Source: Rhodoferax sp.
GTDB lineage: Bacteria; Pseudomonadota; Gammaproteobacteria; Burkholderiales; Burkholderiaceae_C
Length of the DNA: 32,639 bases
Assembly: GCA_030645355.1 (NCBI GenBank)
Contig: JAUSNJ010000197.1
Location: 1 to 32,639, forward strand
Direction of reading: 5' to 3'
Part shown: one piece after another, positions 7,863 through 14,688 of the stretch
Layout: each line of letters begins with the position of its first letter
Position numbering within the stretch: the first letter of the stretch is position 1
Notes under the pieces: generated by a model
Seen by the model: the letters and a program-made list of their open reading frames with translations, nothing else
Databases searched by the model: none
What the model was told of the DNA's origin: nothing
Position numbers and translations under genes: made by a program

Positions 7863-8381
7863 TCAGCAACCAGCGGTACGCAGTATGAGTTGCGGCTCGC
7901 CGGTGCCACCGTAGTTGTAGGCCAGCGAACACGTGGCCGGAGTAGGGGCGCTGGTCAGCACCCAGCCCGCATCTCCATTGGGAATGGTGCTGTTGCTGTA
8001 GCCGTAAAACGTGTATTGGTTGAACACAATGGGTGCCGTGGAAAGGTAGCCACCGCCGGCAATCGCTGGCGCGCCCTGTAGCGTCATGCCAATGCCATCC
8101 CACCAGCGGTCGGGGTAGCCGTTCCACAAACGAATGGTGCTGCCCTGCATGTCCAGAAAATTCAACTCCGGGTTCGCGCTGCTGGCGCTACCCCGCAGGG
8201 CAACGACGACCTTGACCAGTTCCATGGAAGTCTTGATGGAGCCGTGTAGGGCGTTCATGCTTGCAATGCGCGCATCCGAACCCAGATTCACGAACCTAGG
8301 GATAGCAATGGCGGCTATCACCCCCAGAAGGACGACCACTATCACCAGTTCGATCAGCGTAAAACCCCGGCTTCTCCGCAT
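7863..8381 (-). CDS. Type IV prepilin-like protein (MshA/PilE-like pseudopilin)
   Basis: A 172-aa protein with a textbook class III signal: a short basic leader MRRSRG, cleavage before F7, the key glutamate (E5 of the mature form) in 'FTLIEL', and a hydrophobic helix to about residue 28. The C-terminal part holds two cysteines ('ATCSLAY' and the terminal C172), which could close a D-loop disulfide. No pilus assembly gene (pilB/C/D, msh) is nearby, so it must use machinery encoded elsewhere. A good promoter lies upstream at 8406-8434 and GGAG precedes the ATG. It could be a major pilin, minor pilin or type II secretion pseudopilin; the sequence does not decide. Confidence 0.85.
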   Translation of the reverse strand: MRRSRGFTLIELVIVVVLLGVIAAIAIPRFVNLGSDARIASMNALHGSIKTSMELVKVVVALRGSASSANPELNFLDMQGSTIRLWNGYPDRWWDGIGMTLQGAPAIAGGGYLSTAPIVFNQYTFYGYSNSTIPNGDAGWVLTSAPTPATCSLAYNYGGTGEPQLILRTAGC

Positions 8382-8405
8382 AACACTCCATTGGACTCCG
8401 CGGGA

Positions 8406-8434
8406 ATTTTATGCCGCGGTGCGGTTGCCCTCAA
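8406..8434 (-). promoter_or_regulatory. Predicted sigma-70 promoter of the prepilin gene
   Basis: Read on the minus strand: -35 TTGAGG, exactly 17 bp of spacer, then -10 TAAAAT. It lies 25 bp upstream of the ATG at 8381, leaving a leader of about 15-20 nt that contains GGAG. Spacing and -10 match are good; the -35 matches 4 of 6 bases. Confidence 0.55.
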
Positions 8435-8596
8435 TTCTTTCCGGAATGCCCGACCTGTTGGGACGATCCGTTTTCCCCTTCGCAAATCGTTGGAACTGTT
8501 GGGTCAGTTGGCGAGGTGAAGCTGGCCGCTCACCAGGAGCGCATCCCATTTACTCTTGACCAGACCGGTTTGAGAACGTTGCGCCTCGTACTTGAA

Positions 8597-8668
8597 TTCG
8601 CAAACAAAATGGGGTGCTAGCCCTCGTCAGATGGGCGCTATGCGCTCCTAAATTAGGAGCATTCTGCG
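8597..8668. repeat. Dispersed short repeat, copy A
   Basis: It shares a 31-nt head with copy B at 27405: 14 nt TTCGCA(A/G)ACAAAAT with one difference, then a divergent 7 nt, then TAGCCCTCGT. The tail holds GGCGCTA (8634-8640) and a perfect palindromic hairpin GCTCCTAAATTAGGAGC (8644-8660). It lies in the gap between the prepilin and the secreted-protein gene. It resembles a short interspersed element I associate with Comamonadaceae genomes; confirmation needs a genome-wide search. Confidence 0.6.
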
Positions 8669-8676
8669 TCAGGACG

Positions 8677-9069
8677 TTAGTCCCTGTCCTTTTTTCCCTT
8701 GCCGTGGCCCTTGCCACGGCCCTGGTTGCCATGGTCATGGCGTTCTTCATAGCGCTCTCGCACCCAGTCTTCCTGCACAAAATAGACCGGCTGACCACAG
8801 GCGTTGTAGCGTCCGCAATGCTTGCCCCAGTTTTTCTGGTGTCCCGGTGGCACATACAGGTAAATCGGCTGTTGGTGAACGGCTACCGGGCTCTGCACGA
8901 TGACGACCGGTTGCGGGTAGACGATGCGCGGCTGCGGGTAGTTGCCGATGTCGATGCGTCCGTAAACGCCCGGTTGGTTGATGCCGATGGACACGCCAAC
9001 ACTGGTTTGCGCAAACGTGGGGGCCACGGCGCAGGCGGCAAGCGCCAAGGCTATGAGGTTTTTGTTCAT
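8677..9069 (-). CDS. Small secreted protein with basic C-terminal tail (function unknown)
   Basis: I do not recognise a named family, although similar uncharacterised proteins occur in Burkholderiales. It is 130 aa from the ATG at 9069, with AGGAAA upstream. The start at 9141 is rejected because it adds a non-signal N-terminus. There is a clear signal peptide (MNKNLIALALAACAVAPTFA, cleaved before Q21). Next come a Pro/Tyr/Val-rich stretch (about 43-75), a compact block 'VPPGHQKNWGKHCGRYNACG' with C85 and C91, and a His/Gly/Lys/Arg/Asp-rich tail from about 108. It is probably periplasmic. The tail looks disordered and could bind nucleic acid, metal or the envelope; that is inference. Confidence 0.75.
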   Translation of the reverse strand: MNKNLIALALAACAVAPTFAQTSVGVSIGINQPGVYGRIDIGNYPQPRIVYPQPVVIVQSPVAVHQQPIYLYVPPGHQKNWGKHCGRYNACGQPVYFVQEDWVRERYEERHDHGNQGRGKGHGKGKKDRD

Positions 9070-9092
9070 GTTTTTTTCCTGACTTTCTTTAC

Positions 9093-9110
9093 GTTTACGC
9101 GGGCGTAAAC
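9093..9110 (-). promoter_or_regulatory. Palindrome in the leader of the secreted-protein gene
   Basis: GTTTACGC-GG-GCGTAAAC is a perfect 8-bp inverted repeat with a 2-nt centre, about 24 bp upstream of the ATG at 9069 on the minus strand. It could be an operator or an mRNA hairpin next to the ribosome binding site. No regulator gene is adjacent. Confidence 0.5.
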
Positions 9111-9138
9111 AGGAGGGGCTGCACAGCACCGGATACAT

Positions 9139-9157
9139 CAATGGTGTTTTACCATTG
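9139..9157. other. Inverted repeat upstream of the secreted-protein gene
   Basis: CAATGGT-GTTTT-ACCATTG forms a 7-bp stem with a 5-nt loop. A second weaker repeat, AGCTTT-TGTC-AAAGCT, lies at 9187-9202. Neither is followed by a T-run on the minus strand, so terminators for the upstream monooxygenase gene are not well supported. They may be operator or processing sites. Confidence 0.35.
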
Positions 9158-9235
9158 CAGCGCAGCCACGGTTACCTGCAAATGTAAGCTTTTGTCAAAG
9201 CTGTCACCGTGGTCCACCGCACACACGCGCAAGAA

Positions 9236-10720
9236 CTACAGGTAATCACCCGCTTGAAACCGTCGCGTCTTGAGCCAATATTCCCATGTGTAGCCCGGCC
9301 ACAAGGTATCGATGTGACCGTCCGCGTTCTGGTACCAGCTCTTGCAGCCCGAGGACCAGACGGTACCCTTCATCTTTTGCTGAATTTGGGTGTACCCGTC
9401 TTGTTGAACATCCGGCCGCAAACGCAGGACTGCGTTCTGCGCTCCGCGCAGGGTTTTGAGCGCCTGCACGATGTAGTCGACCTGGCATTCGATCATGAAG
9501 ATGATGGAGTTGTGCCCCAGCCCCGTGTTGGGACCCACCAGCATGAACAGATTGGGAAAGCCTGCCACCGTGATGCCCAGGCGGGTCGCCGCGGGCGCGC
9601 TGCGCCACCGGGCGCCGAGTTCTGGCACCTGCGGACTTGTGCCCGACTGCGTAGCCAACCCCGTGTCTTCTCCAAAGATGCGCATGGGTGCGACAAACTC
9701 CGTGGCCTTGAAGCCGGTACCCCACACAATCACGTCACAGGGGTACAGCGTGCCGTCGGCCCCCACCACGCCGGTGGGCGTGATCGCAGACACCGCTTGC
9801 GTCACCAGATTGACGTTGGGTCGTTGCAGAGCGGGAAACCAGGTATTGGAAATCAATAGCCGCTTGCAACCTGGATTGAAATTTGGCGTCAAGGCATCGC
9901 GCATCGCAGGGTCAGGCACCTGGGTGCGCAAGTGGTGACCGGCCAGGCGCCTGAGCATGCCCTGCATGCGCGCGGAGCCCATGAACCCCATGCCGATCCA
10001 CTCATTGAACCAGTACACCCGCCAGCGGCTCAGCCGCTGCAGCATCGGCACGTAGCGGTACGCCAGGCGCCGGATCACCCCATAGGGTTGGTCCCAGCGC
10101 GGCAGGACCCAAGCCGGCGTGCGCTGAAACACATCCACATGGGCCGCATCCGGCGCAATCTCCGGCACAAACTGGACGGCACTGGCCCCGGTTCCCACGA
10201 CAGCGATGCGCTTGCCTTTCAAGTCAATATCGTGGCGCCAATGGCTGGAATGGAAGGACTCACCGGCGAAACTGCTCAGGCCGGGGATATCAGGAATAGA
10301 GGGTTTGTTCAGTGGCCCCGTGGCCAGGATCACACTGCGCGCCAGCAGTGGTTCCTGCCCATGCATATCAATCTGCCAGCACTGCTGGTCCGCCAGCCAG
10401 CGCAGGGCCGTCACGTCAGAATGGAAACGAATCAGCGGTCGCAGTGCATAGGCATCGGTGACGCGCAGGATGTAGTCCTGGATCTCCTGCTGCTGCGGGT
10501 ACGGTCTCGTCCACCGCATGTTGGGGGCGAACGAAAAGGAATACATGTGGGATGGCACATCACAGGCACAACCCGGATAAACATTGTCGCGCCACGTACC
10601 CCCTACTTCGCCGCTACGCTCCAGAATCACCAGCGATTGCGCACCGCTCGCCCGTACGCGAATTGCGGCGCACAAGCCGCCAAACCCGGCCCCCACAATC
10701 GCCACATCGATTTGTTGCAT
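9236..10720 (-). CDS. Flavin-containing / Baeyer-Villiger-type monooxygenase
   Basis: A class B flavoprotein monooxygenase, 494 aa, using FAD and NADPH to insert one oxygen atom into ketones or oxygenate soft nucleophiles. The FAD Rossmann motif is GAGFGG (10-15). 'GGTWRDNVYPGCACD' (40-54) is typical of Baeyer-Villiger enzymes. The BVMO fingerprint FxGxxxHxxxW is matched exactly by FAGESFHSSHW (151-161), and the second dinucleotide motif is GTGASA (176-181). No signal peptide is present. It lies 40 bp downstream of, and on the same strand as, the M14 peptidase gene, with no obvious metabolic link. Substrate is unknown. Cyclohexanone-like ketones and steroids are family possibilities only. Confidence 0.88.
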   Translation of the reverse strand: MQQIDVAIVGAGFGGLCAAIRVRASGAQSLVILERSGEVGGTWRDNVYPGCACDVPSHMYSFSFAPNMRWTRPYPQQQEIQDYILRVTDAYALRPLIRFHSDVTALRWLADQQCWQIDMHGQEPLLARSVILATGPLNKPSIPDIPGLSSFAGESFHSSHWRHDIDLKGKRIAVVGTGASAVQFVPEIAPDAAHVDVFQRTPAWVLPRWDQPYGVIRRLAYRYVPMLQRLSRWRVYWFNEWIGMGFMGSARMQGMLRRLAGHHLRTQVPDPAMRDALTPNFNPGCKRLLISNTWFPALQRPNVNLVTQAVSAITPTGVVGADGTLYPCDVIVWGTGFKATEFVAPMRIFGEDTGLATQSGTSPQVPELGARWRSAPAATRLGITVAGFPNLFMLVGPNTGLGHNSIIFMIECQVDYIVQALKTLRGAQNAVLRLRPDVQQDGYTQIQQKMKGTVWSSGCKSWYQNADGHIDTLWPGYTWEYWLKTRRFQAGDYL

Positions 10721-10760
10721 GCAACAAACTTAACACAGCCCCGCTGGATACAGAAACCCC

Positions 10761-11621
10761 TCAGTGTGGCTTGGGTAAGTCCTGTGACGCGGTCGAAATT
10801 CCGGGACCCAAGCGCTCATTGGTCCACCGAAGCAGGTCCGTCCACATCTGGCGCATCTCATCATCCATGGGGGTGCGCGTTGCACTGGGCAACTCGATGG
10901 TGACAACCGGAACCCCCTTGTGGATGCCACCGTAGTTCCCCAGCGAGCCGGGAAATATGCCAACCTGGTCCAGATAGAGCCGCCCGAGCCGGTTGGGGGG
11001 GGCCGACGGACCGTCAAAGTCCAGCACACCATAGGGCGCGTGCACACTGACGATCAGATTGGGCTTGAAACTGTCCATCTGCTCCAGCAGAAACCGCGAT
11101 TCCGGCTCAGACAAGGGTTTGTTGCCGGGCCAACGGCGGGGGTCGCGACGGGTTCGCGATTCCCAGTATTGACGGGCATCTCTCGCCCAGTTGGGCGTGG
11201 GGAAATTGCGATTGAGGTCTACGCCACGGGCATTGACACGGCGCGCCGGGCGAGAAAACATCCCGTCCGGATTGAGCGTGGGTATAAAGCGCCAGTGGAT
11301 GGACTGCGGTGTGTCTGCTGCGGGCGTTTGTGCCATTGCAATCCAGTGAAAGACCAGGGAACTGGAAGACATCTCGTCGCCATGCATGCCGCCCAGCACT
11401 AGAACCCGCAACTGCGTGTCGCCCGTGCGCACATCGCGGCCCCATATCGGGCGGCCCAAAACCGAGCGTGCGAATGTGTCCTGCAGTTGGGCCGCTTCGC
11501 ACAGTGGCAGCTTCAGGTTCGGTATCTTTGCAGAATAGTCACCGCAAGACCGCATAGGTATTGCGTATGACACTACACTATTCATAGCAAACAAGATCAG
11601 GAACACATTTCTGAAACGCAT
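10761..11621 (-). CDS. M14-family zinc carboxypeptidase, MpaA (murein peptide amidase)-like, exported
   Basis: A 286-aa zinc peptidase. Zinc ligands H80 and E83 ('GGMHGDE'), H194 ('VSVHAPYG') and the catalytic glutamate E243 ('TIELPSA') are present. 'VDLNRNFPTPNW' (134-145) is the substrate-carboxylate-binding signature of this subfamily. Starting at the ATG at 11621 gives a short hydrophobic leader (MRFRNVFLILFAMNSVVSYA), suggesting export; the frame extends to 11684 without improving it. E. coli MpaA is cytoplasmic and trims murein tripeptide during recycling, so an exported version would act in the periplasm. It is divergent from the flavin reductase gene, with 86 bp between them. Confidence 0.82.
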   Translation of the reverse strand: MRFRNVFLILFAMNSVVSYAIPMRSCGDYSAKIPNLKLPLCEAAQLQDTFARSVLGRPIWGRDVRTGDTQLRVLVLGGMHGDEMSSSSLVFHWIAMAQTPAADTPQSIHWRFIPTLNPDGMFSRPARRVNARGVDLNRNFPTPNWARDARQYWESRTRRDPRRWPGNKPLSEPESRFLLEQMDSFKPNLIVSVHAPYGVLDFDGPSAPPNRLGRLYLDQVGIFPGSLGNYGGIHKGVPVVTIELPSATRTPMDDEMRQMWTDLLRWTNERLGPGISTASQDLPKPH

Positions 11622-11707
11622 GACCGGATTGTAGGGCGCCCCTCTTGTGCGACAGGTTGTTCTATCCAGCCGGGCCAAACACACGCAATATCGGGTAAAT
11701 TGTCGTG

Positions 11708-12226
11708 ATGCCCCCGACAGTCCGCGTACACCAAGCCCACCCTCCCAGTTTTTCCTCCACCGAATTTCGTGACGCGTTGGGCATGTTTGCCACGGGCGTC
11801 ACCATCGTAACGGCACGTACCGCGCAAGGTACCTATGTCGGCCTGACCGCCAACTCCTTCAATTCCGTGTCGCTGACGCCTCCGCTGGTCCTGTGGAGTC
11901 TGGCCCGCTCGGCAGGCTCCATGGCCGCGTTCAGCACCGGCTCCCATTACGCGATCAACATCCTGGGCGCCGACCAGCAGGACCTGGCGATGCAATTTGC
12001 CGCGCGGGGTGGCGACCGCTTCTCGGGCGTAGATTTTGTCCTGGGTATCGGTGGAGCACCCTTGATCCGGGGCGCTGCGGCAACGTTTGAGTGCTTTAAC
12101 CGCAGCCGTTACGAAGAAGGTGACCACGTCATTTTTGTCGGGGAGGTCGAACGCTGTGGCCACCGCGCAGGAGCCTCGCCCCTGCTATTCCACGGCGGCA
12201 AGTTCTACGCAGAACACCCGCTCTAG
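11708..12226 (+). CDS. Flavin reductase-family protein (FMN-binding split barrel)
   Basis: 172 aa. The N-terminal segment 'FRDALGMFATGVTIVTA' followed by 'GLTANSFNSVSLTPPLVLWSL' is the flavin-binding signature of the HpaC/RutF-type NAD(P)H:flavin oxidoreductases, which supply reduced FMN or FAD to a partner monooxygenase. The C-terminal 'HVIFVGEVERC' and 'PLLFHGGKFY' are also typical. A GTG at 11705 precedes the ATG at 11708; no strong Shine-Dalgarno separates them. No two-component monooxygenase is adjacent. The Baeyer-Villiger enzyme at 9236 carries its own NADPH site and would not need it. It converges on the DUF1631 gene with a 21-bp gap. Confidence 0.85.
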   Translation: MPPTVRVHQAHPPSFSSTEFRDALGMFATGVTIVTARTAQGTYVGLTANSFNSVSLTPPLVLWSLARSAGSMAAFSTGSHYAINILGADQQDLAMQFAARGGDRFSGVDFVLGIGGAPLIRGAAATFECFNRSRYEEGDHVIFVGEVERCGHRAGASPLLFHGGKFYAEHPL

Positions 12227-12247
12227 CAGGCGCACTCACGCAACCCC

Positions 12248-14668
12248 TCAAATCATCGTGTTGACGCTGTTGCGCATGGCCAGTTGCGCGACGACATTCA
12301 AGGCACCATCTACCACCGGCTGACCCGAGATCACACGCAGATGCCCAGCTGCCACCAGCTTGTCCCGCGAACGCCGGGTCATTGATTGCGGCGCACCGGC
12401 GGCACTGGTGAACAGGAACAGCGTCCCATGCGGACTGGCCCACGTCAATTGGGTACGCACCCACTGATCGTTGGCCATCAGCTCCACCCAGCATCCCAAC
12501 TCCAGGGTCGCCAGTTCAGCCTGGGCATCGCGCGCGGGTGCCGCGGCGCCTGCACCACCTGTCTGAGACCCCTGCGACACCGGCGCCACATCCTTGGGGA
12601 CTGCAGGCAGATCCGGCAGATCCATGAAGTTGGACGCGCGAGCCTCTTCGGGGGCGATCCAGGGGTTGCCGTCTTCGACCAGGTTGGCACGTGGCTCCAC
12701 GGCGGTCGCTGGCAGCGTTGGGGGCGTTGCCAGGGGTCTTTGCTCGGCCCGAAAAGCCCGCTGGTGCAGGCCCATCAGCGCTTCAAAAAAAGCGCTGGTT
12801 CTTGTGGAAGGGTAGTGAATCGTCTCCAGTCCTTCGCGCAGGGTGCTCAGCAGCGGCGGTACCAGACGGGTCAGCTTGGCAGTGTCTTTGCGGGTCAGGT
12901 CGGGATGGGTACTCCACAGCAAAGCCGAAATGAGCGCCTGGTATTTGTCGGCGGTCGCGACGGCGATCGAACCGCCAATGCGCGCCTGGGCCACCACTTG
13001 CGCCCAGGGGCCACACAGGAAATCCACAATCACCGCGGGCACCCGCGCTGTATCGGCATGGCCCAGAATCTCCCGGGTGATCTTCTCGGCGAGCATATTG
13101 CGCTCTTCTGCATGTTGCAGCGCTTGCACAGCTTGGTCGTGGCTGCGCTCGCTCGCCTTTGCGGCCCTGCGCCACTCGTCCCGCAATACGTTCAACACCC
13201 GCTCAAACGGTTCTGAATTTTCGATAGGTGCCTGATTCAACATCGCAAACGACTCATCGATCGCCGCAGCAAACTCCACAAACCCGGGAGAGTCAGGAGA
13301 CGCATAGGCCAGGCTATGGTCAGCAATTTCCTGAACAAGAACCCGTGCCGGATGCCGCTTGTTGGTAAAAAATCTGGGGTCTACCAGCGCCAGCCGCAAA
13401 AGCGGCGGCTCCAAGCGCCGGATCAACTGCTGAATGGGTGGCAGCAATCGCGCATCCTGCGCAATATTGTCGACCATGAGTGTGACCACTTCCAGGCTGA
13501 GCGACTGGGCCACACCACGGGACTCACTGCGCAATTGCGCGCGAATCGCTTCGACCGTCGTATCACCAGCCGGGACCGCTGGCGGATTTGCGCCACGGCG
13601 TGACTGGAGGCGCTGCACGACCTCATCGACCTGTTTCATCTCCTTGAGAGCTTCCAGTGCGGCTGGCACCGTGGCATCAAATTGCGTGACGGGAACATCG
13701 ACTACGGCAGGGCCCTCTTCAAACTCACGGGCAAATTGTTGCGCGAATGACTCTAGCGGTGTCAGGGACTCCGGCGCGTCCAACTCTCCAGCCAGAAGAC
13801 GACGCAGCTTGTCCAACGTCAACAACGTGTCATCCGGGACACGCACCGACGGAGAAGTAGCAGTGTGGCGGACGGCGTCAGCTGGTACTACGGATCGTTC
13901 AATCGGACTGGCTGCGGGCAGGCGTGGTTCTGCGAGGTCCCGAGGACCCTGCAACAGTTCCTGTGCCACGCCCCGCCCGACGCCGACACCGCTGGCGCCA
14001 GGTGTTTGCAGTACCGTGTACCCGGCACCTACTACACCCTGCCCGCGCAGCGCCGTGCACAGCGCGACATACATGTTTCGCAGTTCCTGTCCGAGCGCGT
14101 TGCTCATGGCAGCCAACCAGTCAAGTTGGGTGGCTGGCGGGACCTGCGTCTGTTCCACCACAGCTTTCAGCGCGTTCACATAAATCTGGGGGCGCAACGG
14201 GTTTCGCTCGGCACTGACATAGCCCAGGCCCAGCGTGCTGCAGATGAGGGTATTAAGCTCGGCCAGACTGGCCTCGGCAGCCAGCATCGCTACTTGCTGG
14301 GCGCGGGCCAACGTGACACTGGTCAGTACCTGAACTTCATCCATCAATTCCAGCTCGTCAAATTCCACCTTGGCCCCCGCAAGCGTGCCGGCTTTCTTGG
14401 CACCCTCAGGGTTGTTGAAAGCGTCGAACAGGGCTTGTGGATAGCGCTTGCACAGCTCGGCCTCCCAGCTGCGCAGTTGTTTGGCGGACTGGGCAAGGGC
14501 ATCGCGCTCTCGCAAATCACGGCATGCAGCCTCGCGGGTCTGCAAAATGGTCCGGGCAGCCGCGACCAATTTGCCCATTAGCAGGCTGCCCCCTGCAGCA
14601 GCCTCCTGCACCGTCGACCGGTACAGCGCCTGGTATTGCGGCGAGGCTTGGGTGGAAGCTGCGGACAT
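12248..14668 (-). CDS. DUF1631 family protein A
   Basis: An 806-aa soluble protein of PF07793 (DUF1631), function unknown. It is mostly helical and charged, without membrane segments or signal peptide. Recognisable family blocks are 'LLTLDKLRRLLAGELD' (about residues 275-295), 'VDFLCGPWAQVVAQARI' and the C-terminal domain 'GCWVELMANDQWVRTQLTWASPHGTLFLF'. That last part looks like a small beta-barrel related in outline to PilZ folds, but no canonical RxxxR/DxSxxG c-di-GMP motif is visible. It is clearly paralogous to the 16426-18636 gene and lies 20 bp downstream of ettA on the same strand, so the three are probably co-transcribed. Confidence 0.85.
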   Translation of the reverse strand: MSAASTQASPQYQALYRSTVQEAAAGGSLLMGKLVAAARTILQTREAACRDLRERDALAQSAKQLRSWEAELCKRYPQALFDAFNNPEGAKKAGTLAGAKVEFDELELMDEVQVLTSVTLARAQQVAMLAAEASLAELNTLICSTLGLGYVSAERNPLRPQIYVNALKAVVEQTQVPPATQLDWLAAMSNALGQELRNMYVALCTALRGQGVVGAGYTVLQTPGASGVGVGRGVAQELLQGPRDLAEPRLPAASPIERSVVPADAVRHTATSPSVRVPDDTLLTLDKLRRLLAGELDAPESLTPLESFAQQFAREFEEGPAVVDVPVTQFDATVPAALEALKEMKQVDEVVQRLQSRRGANPPAVPAGDTTVEAIRAQLRSESRGVAQSLSLEVVTLMVDNIAQDARLLPPIQQLIRRLEPPLLRLALVDPRFFTNKRHPARVLVQEIADHSLAYASPDSPGFVEFAAAIDESFAMLNQAPIENSEPFERVLNVLRDEWRRAAKASERSHDQAVQALQHAEERNMLAEKITREILGHADTARVPAVIVDFLCGPWAQVVAQARIGGSIAVATADKYQALISALLWSTHPDLTRKDTAKLTRLVPPLLSTLREGLETIHYPSTRTSAFFEALMGLHQRAFRAEQRPLATPPTLPATAVEPRANLVEDGNPWIAPEEARASNFMDLPDLPAVPKDVAPVSQGSQTGGAGAAAPARDAQAELATLELGCWVELMANDQWVRTQLTWASPHGTLFLFTSAAGAPQSMTRRSRDKLVAAGHLRVISGQPVVDGALNVVAQLAMRNSVNTMI

Positions 14669-14688
14669 CGGACTACTTTCGAAACACT

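Noticed and set aside
9187..9202. Terminator for the monooxygenase gene (AGCTTT-TGTC-AAAGCT)
   Set aside because: The stem is short and no T-run follows on the minus strand, so it was not listed as a terminator.
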